Positions 34,336 through 43,432 of a stretch of DNA of 54,988 nucleotides are shown piece by piece. The DNA is taken from the NCBI GenBank assembly GCA_001604385.1, contig LVBK01000006.1, positions 2,813-57,800 of the forward strand, in the 5' to 3' direction. Each line of letters starts with the position of its first letter. Position 1 is the first letter of the stretch. The stretch comes from Spirochaetales bacterium Spiro_09. GTDB lineage: Bacteria > Spirochaetota > Spirochaetia > Treponematales > Treponemataceae. Position numbers and translations under genes: made by a program. The notes below the pieces were generated by a model. The model saw only the letters and a program-made list of their open reading frames with translations, had not been told where the DNA came from and made no database searches.

Positions 34336-34365
34336 TTGACCAGAATCAGCGTTATTTGATATAGT
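34336..34365 (+). promoter_or_regulatory. Promoter of the rplU-prp-rpmA operon
   Basis: TTGACC (34336-34341), an 18-base spacer and TATAGT (34360-34365) predict a start near 34372 and a leader of about 77 bases. This gene has a normal leader with a GAGG ribosome site, unlike many others in the window. Whether the leader carries L21 autoregulation cannot be judged by eye. Confidence 0.6.
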
Positions 34366-34448
34366 TTCCGAACATGTTGTAATGTGCCTTCGGTGTACAC
34401 CCGTTATTACGCCGGAGTTACGAATATTTTGGTTTATAGAGGTTCAAG

Positions 34449-34763
34449 ATGTACGCACTCGTCGAGTATAAGGGAAAGCAATACAAGGCCGAGAAAGGCG
34501 CCCAGATTCAGGTTGATCTTATCGACGCTGAAAAGGGAAGCAAGATTGATATTGACACTGTTTTGATGGTCAGCGCCGACGGAAAGGCAACGATAGGAAC
34601 ACCCTATGTGAAGGGCGCGAAGGTTCAGGTTGTTGTCGGTGATTCTTTCAAGGACAAGAAGGTTATTGTATACAAGTACAAGCCCAAGAAAGACTATCAC
34701 CGGACAATCGGTCATCGTCAGAAATACACCATGATCACCGTCGAGAACATCGTCGGAGTATAA
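34449..34763 (+). CDS. rplU: 50S ribosomal protein L21
   Basis: The 104-residue protein starts MYALVEYKGKQYKAEKGAQI, the standard L21 opening, and ends with the conserved YKPKKDYHRTIGHRQKYT region. L21 binds 23S rRNA in the large subunit. It is the first gene of rplU-prp-rpmA, with a GAGG ribosome site 8 bases upstream and three bases to prp. Confidence 0.96.
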   Translation: MYALVEYKGKQYKAEKGAQIQVDLIDAEKGSKIDIDTVLMVSADGKATIGTPYVKGAKVQVVVGDSFKDKKVIVYKYKPKKDYHRTIGHRQKYTMITVENIVGV

Positions 34764-34766
34764 GGT

Positions 34767-35099
34767 GTGATAACCGTCAGTTTGACAGTCGGTTCCCGGG
34801 GTGAGATTGTCTCGGTGAGCGCCGAAGGTCACGCAAATGCGGGGAAGCGGGGTACTGACATTGTCTGCGCCGCGGCGACCGTCCTTTTGCGAACCACTCT
34901 GGCGGTAATGGGCGGCTCGGGCGTTGATGTTTCGGCATCGGCCGCCGCACGCGGATTTCTCGCGTTCCGGGTGCGATCTTTTTCCGAAGCGGAACTTCCG
35001 CTTCTTGTGTATGCGAGCCGCTTTCTGGAAGAGGGACTCACGTCGCTTGCGGCCGAGTACCCGGAAAATCTGGAAGTGCGGAAAATGACAACTGATTAA
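34767..35099 (+). CDS. prp: Prp-type ribosomal-processing cysteine protease family protein
   Basis: The 110-residue protein starts at GTG with an AAGG site. It carries the family signature GHANAGKRGTDIVCAAATVLL, where the His and the Cys form the catalytic dyad. In Firmicutes, Prp cuts an N-terminal extension from L27. It lies in the canonical place between rplU and rpmA. The L27 encoded next has no such extension, so the substrate here is uncertain. Co-transcription with L21 and L27 is certain from the spacing. Confidence 0.88.
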   Translation: MITVSLTVGSRGEIVSVSAEGHANAGKRGTDIVCAAATVLLRTTLAVMGGSGVDVSASAAARGFLAFRVRSFSEAELPLLVYASRFLEEGLTSLAAEYPENLEVRKMTTD

Positions 35100-35126
35100 G
35101 CTAGAAGCAGACTGTGGAGGATTGAT

Positions 35127-35384
35127 ATGGGACGAAAGAAAGGTGGTAGCGGTGCGAAGAACGGCCGCGATTCGAATCCAAAATATCTCGGAGTAAAGGT
35201 TTTCGGCAGCCAGACTGTAACCGCCGGATCCATTCTTGTTCGCCAGCGTGGAACCAAGATCCATCCCGGCAACAATGTCGGACTTGGTAGAGACGATACC
35301 CTTTTTGCGCTTGCAGACGGCGTGGTAAAGTACCACTCGCGCAAGGGCAGAAATCTTGCGTCGGTCGAGCCCGTTCAGGCTTGA
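35127..35384 (+). CDS. rpmA: 50S ribosomal protein L27
   Basis: The 85-residue protein begins [16 protein letters not shown] and has the LGVKVFGSQ and [18 protein letters not shown] segments of L27, whose N terminus reaches the peptidyl-transferase centre. An ideal GGAGG lies 6 bases before the ATG. In-frame codons upstream reach a stop after nine codons without a Met-Leu...Phe-Phe-Ala-type prepeptide, so the mature N terminus is directly encoded. Confidence 0.96.
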   Translation: MGRKKGGSGAKNGRDSNPKYLGVKVFGSQTVTAGSILVRQRGTKIHPGNNVGLGRDDTLFALADGVVKYHSRKGRNLASVEPVQA

Positions 35385-35452
35385 TATTCGACAGATAGCG
35401 CGCATTTCCCGTTTACGGGATAGGTGCGTTCGCAGGGTACAGACGTTGTATG

Positions 35453-35488
35453 AAGCCGGCGGGAATTACACCAGCCGGCTTTTTTTTT
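35453..35488 (+). terminator. Intrinsic terminator after rpmA
   Basis: Stem AAGCCGGC/GCCGGCTT with a 12-base loop is followed by a run of Ts. A weaker hairpin (TTCCCG-TTTA-CGGGA) lies upstream at about 35405-35420. Confidence 0.88.
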
Positions 35489-35519
35489 ATCGGCGCTTGT
35501 ATTTTTCATTTTGTACTGA

Positions 35520-37360
<1,841 letters not shown>

Positions 37361-37903
37361 TTTATATACTCTGGGTGTACTGCCAAAACCGCGGTACGAG
37401 CATTCAATGCGTGTTGCAAAACTGGCCCGCACCATGGGAACGCGCTTTGGCGTTGACCCGGTACGGACTTTTCTTGCCGGACTTTCCCACGATATGTGCA
37501 AAACCGGACGTGACCGATGGCTCCTGTCCCTTGCCGCTCGCGACGGATTGCCGATTTGCGATGTTGAGCTTGCGCGGCCCTCCCTTTTGCACGGTCGTGC
37601 TGCAGCGGTATTGTTGCAAAGCGAATTTGGCCTGGACGATTTATCCGTTCTGGAAGCCGTCCGCCATCATACCTTCGGGGCGGCGGGAATGGATGCGTTG
37701 GGAAAGATTATATTCGTGGCGGACAAGATTGAGCCCTCCCGGCCGCTAGATGCTGCTTTTCGCGCGAAACTCGTGAAATCCGACCTGGATACGATGACCC
37801 GCCTGATTCTAGAGGATAACATCAAGTATCTGGAACTGAAAAACAAGGAAGTGTCACCCGTTACCCGGGCGATGCTGGAAAGCCTTCGTCAAGGAGTTTA
37901 ACA

Positions 37904-39100
37904 ATGAGGCACATGCGTCTTGACCGCAGTATCATTTTTCTGGTCTTTATCCTGGTTATACTGGTGAGCGCCGGGATTGTCCTTGCCCTGGCGATGCGTA
38001 CCGATCCCGTGCGCGATTCCCTTTCAGGGGACAAGCTCCTGAAGGTTCTGATCGTGATTGAACAGGATGGCAGCCCGCTTTCGACCTATGTGCTTGCGTA
38101 TTATCCGGGTAGCAAGCGTTCCGCGATGTTCGACATCCCGGGTGAAACCGGCCTGATTATCGGAAGTCTTAACCGTGTCGACCGAATAGATGTGTTGTAC
38201 AAGGAGCGTGGGATACGCGACTACAAACTGGAAATTGAAAAGCTGACCGGTATTGACGTTCCGTTTTACCTTGCCATGACCCTTGACCGGTTTTCACGCC
38301 TGGCAGATTTACTGGGCGGTTTACCGGTCTTTATTCCGGTTCCGGTTGACCTTCCCGATGAATCGGGTTCCCGTATCAGGCTGCCTTCGGGTGCAGTGAA
38401 TCTGGACGGAGACAAACTGAAAAGCTATGTGACCTATAGCGATCCGCTCGATCAGGAAAATGAGGCAGCCGCCCGAAAGCAGCGCGCCGTACTTGCCCTC
38501 TTCCGTTCGTTGGGAGATAACGCCCAGCGGGCATTCGGAAAGGCGTTTTTTCCTGCCGTGCGCGATTGCTTTCAGGCAAATATAGATGATGAGGCGTTGT
38601 CGGTGCTGTTGCGCGAATTGTCCCAGATGGATGCCGAACGGCTTGTTCCCCAGCGGGTAACCGGCTCTTTGCGAATGGTCGACGAAAAGCAGATGCTTTT
38701 TCCGTTTTATGATGGTCAGTTATTGAAAGATATTGTCCGGCAGACACTGGCAGGCCTTGCGACCGAAAATTCATCCGCCCAGGAACGTATCTATTCAATC
38801 GAGATACTGAACGGTACGCGGTCGCAGGGATTGGCACGTAATACGTCGGAACTGTATCAGAGCTTCGGGTATGACGTCATACGTGTGGGCAATGCCGAAA
38901 ATTTTGAGTATGATAAAACGGTCATTATTGACCGGATTGGCAATGAATCGGTGGCCAATGCGGTCGCAACCGTTATCCGATGCGAGAATATTCAGTCCGT
39001 ATCGGCGACCTTTTCGGAGGATGACGAATACGGTACTGAATCGATAGTCGATTTTACGATAATATTGGGAAGCGATTTTACCGGACGGTACGTCCGATAA
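37904..39100 (+). CDS. LytR-CpsA-Psr family protein with LytR_C domain
   Basis: The 398-residue protein has one N-terminal membrane anchor (IIFLVFILVILVSAGIVLALA). A periplasmic domain resembles the LytR-CpsA-Psr fold: LIIGSLNRVDRIDVLYKERG, LAMTLDRFSRLADLLGGL and LDGDKLKSYVTYSD. The C-terminal ~90 residues fit the LytR_C domain, with IEILNGTRSQGLARNTSELYQSFGYDV. The catalytic arginines of transferases that attach glycopolymers to murein are not clearly preserved (R/K in LLKVLIV and VDRID regions), so activity is uncertain. Its conserved place between yqeK and rsfS argues for a housekeeping role. AAGGAG lies 7 bases upstream. Confidence 0.85.
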   Translation: MRHMRLDRSIIFLVFILVILVSAGIVLALAMRTDPVRDSLSGDKLLKVLIVIEQDGSPLSTYVLAYYPGSKRSAMFDIPGETGLIIGSLNRVDRIDVLYKERGIRDYKLEIEKLTGIDVPFYLAMTLDRFSRLADLLGGLPVFIPVPVDLPDESGSRIRLPSGAVNLDGDKLKSYVTYSDPLDQENEAAARKQRAVLALFRSLGDNAQRAFGKAFFPAVRDCFQANIDDEALSVLLRELSQMDAERLVPQRVTGSLRMVDEKQMLFPFYDGQLLKDIVRQTLAGLATENSSAQERIYSIEILNGTRSQGLARNTSELYQSFGYDVIRVGNAENFEYDKTVIIDRIGNESVANAVATVIRCENIQSVSATFSEDDEYGTESIVDFTIILGSDFTGRYVR

Positions 39101-39116
39101 GCGCGACGGGAGTTGT

Positions 39117-39479
39117 ATGGAACAGATGAATAGAAGGGCAGAATCAGCGTTGGCGTTGGGAAAGATTCTTGCCGAGCACAAGGGCGGTGATGTTTCGGTC
39201 CTCGATGTGACCGGAATGAACAGCTGGTCTGACTTTTTTGTGATCGCTACGGTAACCAGTTCGGCACACTCGAGGGGATTGCAGCGGCATGTCCGTGATT
39301 CCCTGAAGGCCCTGGATCTGGAAGTGCGTCCGACGCGACGGAAAACCGCCGATGGCGATGACTGGACTCTTATCGATCTCGGAGACGTGGTAGTGCACTT
39401 GATGAGCAAGGCCGCGCGGGATTTTTATGATCTTGAAAAATTGTGGTTTGGTGCCAGGGATTTGATGAAAGCGGAATAA
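39117..39479 (+). CDS. rsfS: Ribosome silencing factor
   Basis: RsfS binds L14 and blocks subunit joining during starvation. The 120-residue protein shows the family core: ALALGKILAEHKGGDVSVLDV, WSDFFVIATVTSSAHSRGL and DWTLIDLGDVVVHLMSKAARDFYDLEKLW. The GGGAG ribosome site is 6-7 bases before the ATG. It closes the obg-nadD-yqeK-lytR-rsfS operon and is followed by a strong bidirectional terminator. Confidence 0.94.
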   Translation: MEQMNRRAESALALGKILAEHKGGDVSVLDVTGMNSWSDFFVIATVTSSAHSRGLQRHVRDSLKALDLEVRPTRRKTADGDDWTLIDLGDVVVHLMSKAARDFYDLEKLWFGARDLMKAE

Positions 39480-39483
39480 ACGT

Positions 39484-39524
39484 AAAAAACGCCTGTTCAT
39501 CCGTCGGGGAAACAGGCGTTTTTC
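39484..39524. terminator. Bidirectional terminator between rsfS and the acidic-tail gene
   Basis: AAAAACGCCTGTT (39485-39497) pairs with AACAGGCGTTTTT (39511-39523). The A and T tracts on both sides let it stop transcription from either direction between the convergent genes. Confidence 0.9.
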
Positions 39525-39539
39525 AGTTTCAGGAAGGAT

Positions 39540-39842
39540 TTATTCGTCGAAATCGTCGTATTCGAGGTCATCGTCCTCGTAATCGAAGTCGTCCTCTTCG
39601 TCAAAATCACCTTCATCATCAAAATCGTCGAAATCATCCTCTACATCGCCCGAGTCATCGAATTCGTCTTCTTCTCCGAAATCATCGAAATCATCTTCCG
39701 AATCATCTTCGAAATCGTCGTCCTCGTAATCATCATATGCATCTTCGAATACATATGATCTCCGTGAAGGATTTTTTTCAAGATCAATGTTGGTCAGCAT
39801 TCGCTTTGTTCCATCCGTTTCCCTGTATTTTGTCAGAGGCAT
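39540..39842 (-). CDS. Small protein with a long Asp/Glu tail
   Basis: The 100-residue protein has a short basic head (MPLTKYRETDGTKRMLTNIDLEKNPSRRSYVFEDA, residues 1-35). It is followed by about 65 residues made almost only of Asp, Glu, Phe and Tyr in EDDFDD-like units. The ATG at 39842 is chosen because AAGGACGA lies 8 bases upstream; an upstream TTG at 39887 falls inside the predicted promoter. Tails of this kind occur on rRNA/histone-like chaperones and RNA polymerase delta-like proteins, where they mimic nucleic acid. No family is recognised. It is single-gene, with its own promoter and terminator. Confidence 0.72.
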   Translation of the reverse strand: MPLTKYRETDGTKRMLTNIDLEKNPSRRSYVFEDAYDDYEDDDFEDDSEDDFDDFGEEDEFDDSGDVEDDFDDFDDEGDFDEEDDFDYEDDDLEYDDFDE

Positions 39843-39858
39843 GAGTCTCGTCCTTGAA

Positions 39859-39887
39859 ACATAATTGAGAGGCTTCGTTTCTGTCAA
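39859..39887 (-). promoter_or_regulatory. Promoter of the acidic-tail gene
   Basis: On the minus strand, TTGACA (39887-39882) is followed by a 17-base spacer and TTATGT (39864-39859), or TATGTT at 18 bases. The predicted leader is about ten bases, which would cut into the AAGGA ribosome site. Confidence 0.5.
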
Positions 39888-39930
39888 CCGTCCTGTGCGA
39901 AAATTATTGTTTTTTTAAGTGGTGCACGCT

Positions 39931-39958
39931 TTGACAAACTTTGCGTTTTTTGTATAAT
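39931..39958 (+). promoter_or_regulatory. ispE promoter, leaderless
   Basis: Consensus TTGACA (39931-39936), a 16-base spacer and consensus TATAAT (39953-39958) end eight bases before the ispE GTG. The predicted leader is two bases. This is the strongest promoter by sequence in the window. Confidence 0.7.
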
Positions 39959-39966
39959 GGGTAACC

Positions 39967-40839
39967 GTGGCTGACCAAAAAACCTTCGCCATCAATGCGT
40001 ATTGCAAGATTAACCTGCATTTGCATGTGTGCGAAAGGCGGGATGACGGTTTTCACGATATCGAAAGCGTGTTTCAGCTTGTCTCTGTATATGACAGGCT
40101 TTCTGTTTCGATTGGCGGTAATCAGGGTAGTTGTGAGGTGGTTTCTCCCGACATGCCCCTTCCGCCCGTTAACACTATAACCCGGGCGGTGGATGCCTTC
40201 AGGAAGGCTTGCGGATTTTCCGGTGGTGTTACGGTCACCGTTGAAAAGAAAATACCCGCCGGAGCGGGGCTGGGTGGCGGTTCTTCCGATGCTGCTGCGG
40301 TTCTTGTTGCGCTTGACCGTCTGACAGGTTCCGGTGTGGGACTTCAGGGTCTCCGGCTCATTTCCGCGGAAATTGGAAGCGACGTTCCGTTTTTTCTTTC
40401 ATCTCCCGCCGCCCTGGTAAGCGGACGTGGTGAGAAAATACGGCCGATCAGGGCCCGGTCAGATGTTTACGGTGTTCTGGTGTGGCCCGCAATCGAATGT
40501 TCGACACCGCGAGCGTTTGCATTGCTTGATGATTTTGGTATACAGGATGCTGCGGTTGCGTTTGATACCCTCGAACGTGCCTACCACGATCCTGTGTGTG
40601 ATTGGCCGTACTACAACAGTTTTACGGTTCCTGTTTCTGCCGAGTATCCGCTGATCGGAACGCTTCTGGCGGAAATAGGAAACTGTGGCGCTCAATATAC
40701 GGCCATCAGCGGTTCAGGGTCAGCCTGCTACGGATTGTTTTCCGATCCTGACCTAGCCGAGGATGCTTTCAGGTCTCTCTCCACGCACTGGAAATGGTGC
40801 GAAAAATTTGTTTTGCTTGCGCACTGTCCTATGCAGTAG
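39967..40839 (+). CDS. ispE: 4-diphosphocytidyl-2-C-methyl-D-erythritol kinase
   Basis: IspE phosphorylates CDP-ME in the MEP isoprenoid pathway. The 290-residue GHMP kinase begins INAYCKINLHLHVCERRDDGFHDIES, has the ATP loop KKIPAGAGLGGGSSDAAAVL, and the C-terminal YTAISGSGSACYGLF. The start codon is GTG with no ribosome site; the promoter predicts a leaderless transcript, making it an unusual leaderless GTG gene. It is followed by spoVG, an arrangement also seen in Firmicutes. Confidence 0.93.
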   Translation: MADQKTFAINAYCKINLHLHVCERRDDGFHDIESVFQLVSVYDRLSVSIGGNQGSCEVVSPDMPLPPVNTITRAVDAFRKACGFSGGVTVTVEKKIPAGAGLGGGSSDAAAVLVALDRLTGSGVGLQGLRLISAEIGSDVPFFLSSPAALVSGRGEKIRPIRARSDVYGVLVWPAIECSTPRAFALLDDFGIQDAAVAFDTLERAYHDPVCDWPYYNSFTVPVSAEYPLIGTLLAEIGNCGAQYTAISGSGSACYGLFSDPDLAEDAFRSLSTHWKWCEKFVLLAHCPMQ

Positions 40840-40901
40840 TACAATAAGCACACGGGTATGTATTTTTGCCCCTGGTGCTTCTGCTGCAAAGGAGAGAAAA
40901 C

Positions 40902-41192
40902 ATGGAGATTACTGATATCCGTATCAGAAAAGTGACAACTGAAGGCAAATTGAAAGCGTATGTGACCGTAACCTTTGATGATTGCTTCGTTATTCATAAC
41001 GTGAAAATTATCGAAGGGAAGACGGGAATGTTTATAGCAATGCCGAGCCGAAAAATAAGGACCGGTGAATATAAGGATGTAGCGCATCCTATTTGCCCCG
41101 ATTTCAGGGCAAGTCTGCAGGACCGGATTTTATCCGAGTTTGAAGCAGGCAATATTGAGGAAACAGTGGCCGCCGATCCGGCAGACCTCTAG
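40902..41192 (+). CDS. spoVG: SpoVG-family nucleic-acid-binding regulator
   Basis: The 96-residue protein matches SpoVG throughout: MEITDIRIRKVTTEGKLKAY, then the conserved GMFIAMPSRK and the DVAHPICPDFR segment. In Borrelia and Listeria, SpoVG binds DNA and RNA site-specifically and tunes gene expression; sporulation is not implied. The start is fixed by AAAGGAGAG eight bases upstream. The C-terminal end is shorter and less basic than in Firmicutes. It sits between ispE and a tRNA-Gln gene. Confidence 0.94.
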   Translation: MEITDIRIRKVTTEGKLKAYVTVTFDDCFVIHNVKIIEGKTGMFIAMPSRKIRTGEYKDVAHPICPDFRASLQDRILSEFEAGNIEETVAADPADL

Positions 41193-41237
41193 GAACGATA
41201 GTCCGGAGCGTCCCGTATCTTCGAGCATAGATTTCAT

Positions 41238-41309
41238 TGGGACGTCGTCAAGTGGTAAGACAACGGTTTTTGGTACCGTTATTCGCAGGTTCGAATCCTG
41301 CCGTCCCAG
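41238..41309 (+). tRNA. tRNA-Gln (anticodon TTG)
   Basis: Acceptor TGGGACG pairs with CGTCCCA. The anticodon stem ACGGT/ACCGT closes the loop TTTTGGT with anticodon TTG. The T arm is GCAGG-TTCGAAT-CCTGC. CCA is not encoded. It reads CAA and probably CAG, so the CTG isoacceptor at 29425 is a supplementary species. Confidence 0.94.
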
Positions 41310-41314
41310 CTACA

Positions 41315-41344
41315 CCCTTCCCGTTACCGGGAGGGGAATTTTTT
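41315..41344 (+). terminator. Intrinsic terminator after tRNA-Gln
   Basis: CCCTTCCCG (41315-41323) pairs with CGGGAGGGG (41328-41336) across a four-base loop with one G-T pair, followed by six Ts. Confidence 0.85.
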
Positions 41345-41411
41345 GCATATGTCAGATCGCTGGCCGCTAGCGGTGCGTGCGGAAGGGTGTATGCATAAGG
41401 AGTCCATACAA

Positions 41412-41969
41412 ATGGATAAAAAGATTATCGAGGTACGAACCCGTACCGCAACAGGAAAATCCGCCGCCAAGAAGCTTCGTGCCGAGGGTCGGATTCCCGC
41501 AGTCATGTATGACGGCGCAGGCAAGGTTACTTTGCTGGACCTTGACGAGAAAGACTTTTTCAAGATGTATCATCTGATTACGGAAAGCACCCTGGTTGAT
41601 ATCAAGATTGACGGTTCAAAAGATGTCATTGGCTTTCTCAAGGACGTACAATACAACATTCTTACCGAACGCGTTGGACATGTCGATTTTTATGTGGTTG
41701 ATCCCGCCAAGGTTCTTCGTACCCGTATTCCGCTGAAGCTTTCCGGTACCCCGGAAGCAGTTCGATCCGGCGCTGTTCTTGAGCACGGTACTACCGAGCT
41801 TGAGGTTGAATGTCTACCCCGCGACCTGCCCGAGCGCGTCATGGTTGACGTATCCGGTCTCGAGGCAAATCACTCAATTCACGTAAAGGATATTCAGGTC
41901 AAATCCGGCGTCAAGGTGTTGACCGACGGAAACAGGACTGTCGCTACATTGCGCTTTGCCAAGGGTTGA
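41412..41969 (+). CDS. rplY: 50S ribosomal protein L25 (CTC-type)
   Basis: L25 binds 5S rRNA. This 185-residue protein is the long general-stress/CTC type. The N-terminal L25 domain reads VRTRTATGKSAAKKLRAEGRIPAVMYDG, followed by a C-terminal TL5-like beta domain with GAVLEHGTTELEVECLPRDLPE and HVKDIQVKSGVKVLTD. The frame is open to 41343, but AAGGAG (41397-41402) sets the ATG at 41412. It is followed by two tandem GC-rich palindromes. Confidence 0.93.
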   Translation: MDKKIIEVRTRTATGKSAAKKLRAEGRIPAVMYDGAGKVTLLDLDEKDFFKMYHLITESTLVDIKIDGSKDVIGFLKDVQYNILTERVGHVDFYVVDPAKVLRTRIPLKLSGTPEAVRSGAVLEHGTTELEVECLPRDLPERVMVDVSGLEANHSIHVKDIQVKSGVKVLTDGNRTVATLRFAKG

Positions 41970-41970
41970 T

Positions 41971-42002
41971 TCAGCCCGGGGCTGATCCAGCCCGGGGCTG
42001 AT
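41971..42002. repeat. Tandem 16-base palindromes after rplY
   Basis: TCAGCCCGGGGCTGAT (41971-41986) is followed directly by CCAGCCCGGGGCTGAT (41987-42002). Each unit is itself a near-perfect palindrome centred on CCCGGGG. Together they can form two small hairpins or one longer one. The function is unknown; they may attenuate or protect the rplY transcript. Confidence 0.7.
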
Positions 42003-42055
42003 AAAGTCAAGGGTTGCGGGTAAAAACGCACCCTGCATCCCGCAAGATAAAGGAC

Positions 42056-42090
42056 TGTCCGGCAGTAATGCCGGACGGTCTTTTTTTTGA
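42056..42090 (+). terminator. Intrinsic terminator before tilS
   Basis: TGTCCGGCA-GTAA-TGCCGGACG forms a strong stem-loop followed by a run of eight Ts ending at about 42088. It ends the rplY transcript just one base before the tilS -10 hexamer. Confidence 0.85.
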
Positions 42091-42103
42091 TATACTGAAA
42101 CTT

Positions 42104-43432
42104 ATGAAAACGCTCGATCCCGTATCCGCGGTCAGACATTCCCTTCAGCGCCTTTCTTCCGATCTAGAGGGCACTGCCATCGTGGCGGCAGTGTCAGGCG
42201 GTGCGGATTCAATAGCACTTTTGAGAATCCTGAACGCGCTGGCGGGGGAATTCGGGTTTTCCGTATCTGCGGTTACGGTCAATCACGGTATTCGCTCCGG
42301 GGACACAAGTTCTCTCGATGCGGATTTTGTGCAACAGGTGTGTGCCTCTCTTGTTCCCGTCGTTCCCTGTTATCGTCTTGACGTACCCCCGGGCGCCGTG
42401 TCCGCGGAGGCACGTACACGCGGAAAAGGGATAGAGGAGGCCGCCCGGTATGTACGATACCGGTATATTGACAGTGTCGCGCATGACCTTGGAGCGCCCT
42501 TTATCATGACCGGTCATAATCGCGATGATCATCTCGAGACAATACTGATGCGCTTCTTTCAGGGCAGTAGCCTTGCCGGATTGTCAGGTATACGTGAAGT
42601 TCGCGACAGATATGTACGTCCCCTTCTTTCAGTTCCTGCATCCGACATCAGAAGATGGCTCGTTTTGAATCAGTGGCAATGGCGGGAAGATGAAACTAAC
42701 CAAAGCCGAGCATATCGCAGAAACTCCGTACGGCACGATCTTGTTCCGGTTTTGGACAGGGTATTTCCGGGCTGGGAGAATTCTGTGGCACGTGTGGGGC
42801 GAATCGCTGACGAGGATGAGCAATGTATCCGCTCGTCATTGGCTGTCGGCTGGCAGCAGACGTCCGGTACTCTTCATTGTGCTTCTTTTGCCTTTGATGC
42901 ATTGTCTGTCGCGCACCGCAGACGGCTTGTCTATGACGGACTTTCACTGTTGGGTGTGGTTAACCGGGTTTCATCCGCTGCGGTTGACCGCCTGTGTCGC
43001 TCCGGTGAGTCGATGATTGTCATGAATGGTCTGCGGTGGGTAAGGACTGACGGCCGCATAAAATGGTCCGTGGATATTGTGCAGAAACAAAAAAGCGGCT
43101 ATCTTGTATCAGTGTTTTCACCGGGGTTACTGGAGCTTCCGTTTCAAACCCTTTCGTTTGAGGGAGATTCTGCCGCCCTTTACTGCGCTGACGGGCCCGG
43201 TCCCTTTGTGCCGCCTTTTATTGTCCGCACGCGGCTTCCCGGGGATGAAATACTCCTGGAAGGGGGAGGACGCAAGCAGATAAAAAAGTTGATGAACGAA
43301 TGGGGCGTATCGGAATCTGACCGGGAAATTCTGCCCATAATAGAAAAGAATGGTAGTATATGCGCTGTATGGGGTAGTCCGCTGGGGTATCCGAACCGCA
43401 TGTCAACTTCACAAGGATGCTATGATGAATGA
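42104..43432 (+). CDS. tilS: tRNA(Ile)-lysidine synthase
   Basis: TilS converts C34 of tRNA-Ile(CAT) to lysidine so that it reads AUA. The 442-residue protein has the PP-loop VAAVSGGADSIALL, TVNHGIRSG, the specificity segment TGHNRDDHLETILMRFFQGSSLAGLSGI and RPLLSVPASDIRRW, and a TilS C-terminal domain ending with LPGDEILLEGGGRKQIKKLMNEWGV. The ATG at 42104 is seven bases after TATACT (42091-42096), with no ribosome site and a poor -35, so it is another probable leaderless gene. It overlaps the ftsH start by several bases. Confidence 0.93.
   Translation: MKTLDPVSAVRHSLQRLSSDLEGTAIVAAVSGGADSIALLRILNALAGEFGFSVSAVTVNHGIRSGDTSSLDADFVQQVCASLVPVVPCYRLDVPPGAVSAEARTRGKGIEEAARYVRYRYIDSVAHDLGAPFIMTGHNRDDHLETILMRFFQGSSLAGLSGIREVRDRYVRPLLSVPASDIRRWLVLNQWQWREDETNQSRAYRRNSVRHDLVPVLDRVFPGWENSVARVGRIADEDEQCIRSSLAVGWQQTSGTLHCASFAFDALSVAHRRRLVYDGLSLLGVVNRVSSAAVDRLCRSGESMIVMNGLRWVRTDGRIKWSVDIVQKQKSGYLVSVFSPGLLELPFQTLSFEGDSAALYCADGPGPFVPPFIVRTRLPGDEILLEGGGRKQIKKLMNEWGVSESDREILPIIEKNGSICAVWGSPLGYPNRMSTSQGCYDE

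Larger units (their letters stand above)
34002..34448. other. Gene-free, hairpin-rich interval between argS and rplU
   Basis: No credible gene lies in these 447 bases. They hold the two nested palindromes, a short hairpin with stem ACGAG/CTCGT near 34208, the perfect hairpin CCGAATTCC-GAAT-GGAATTCGG near 34238-34259, a GC-rich imperfect palindrome near 34264-34285, and the rplU promoter at 34336. The last ~77 bases would be the rplU leader. Short open frames here are by-products of palindromic sequence. Confidence 0.7.

Noticed and set aside
34026..34400. Several overlapping open frames between argS and rplU
   Set aside because: They are products of the palindromic repeats: frames exist on both strands with the same repetitive amino-acid blocks, no ribosome sites and no recognisable domains.
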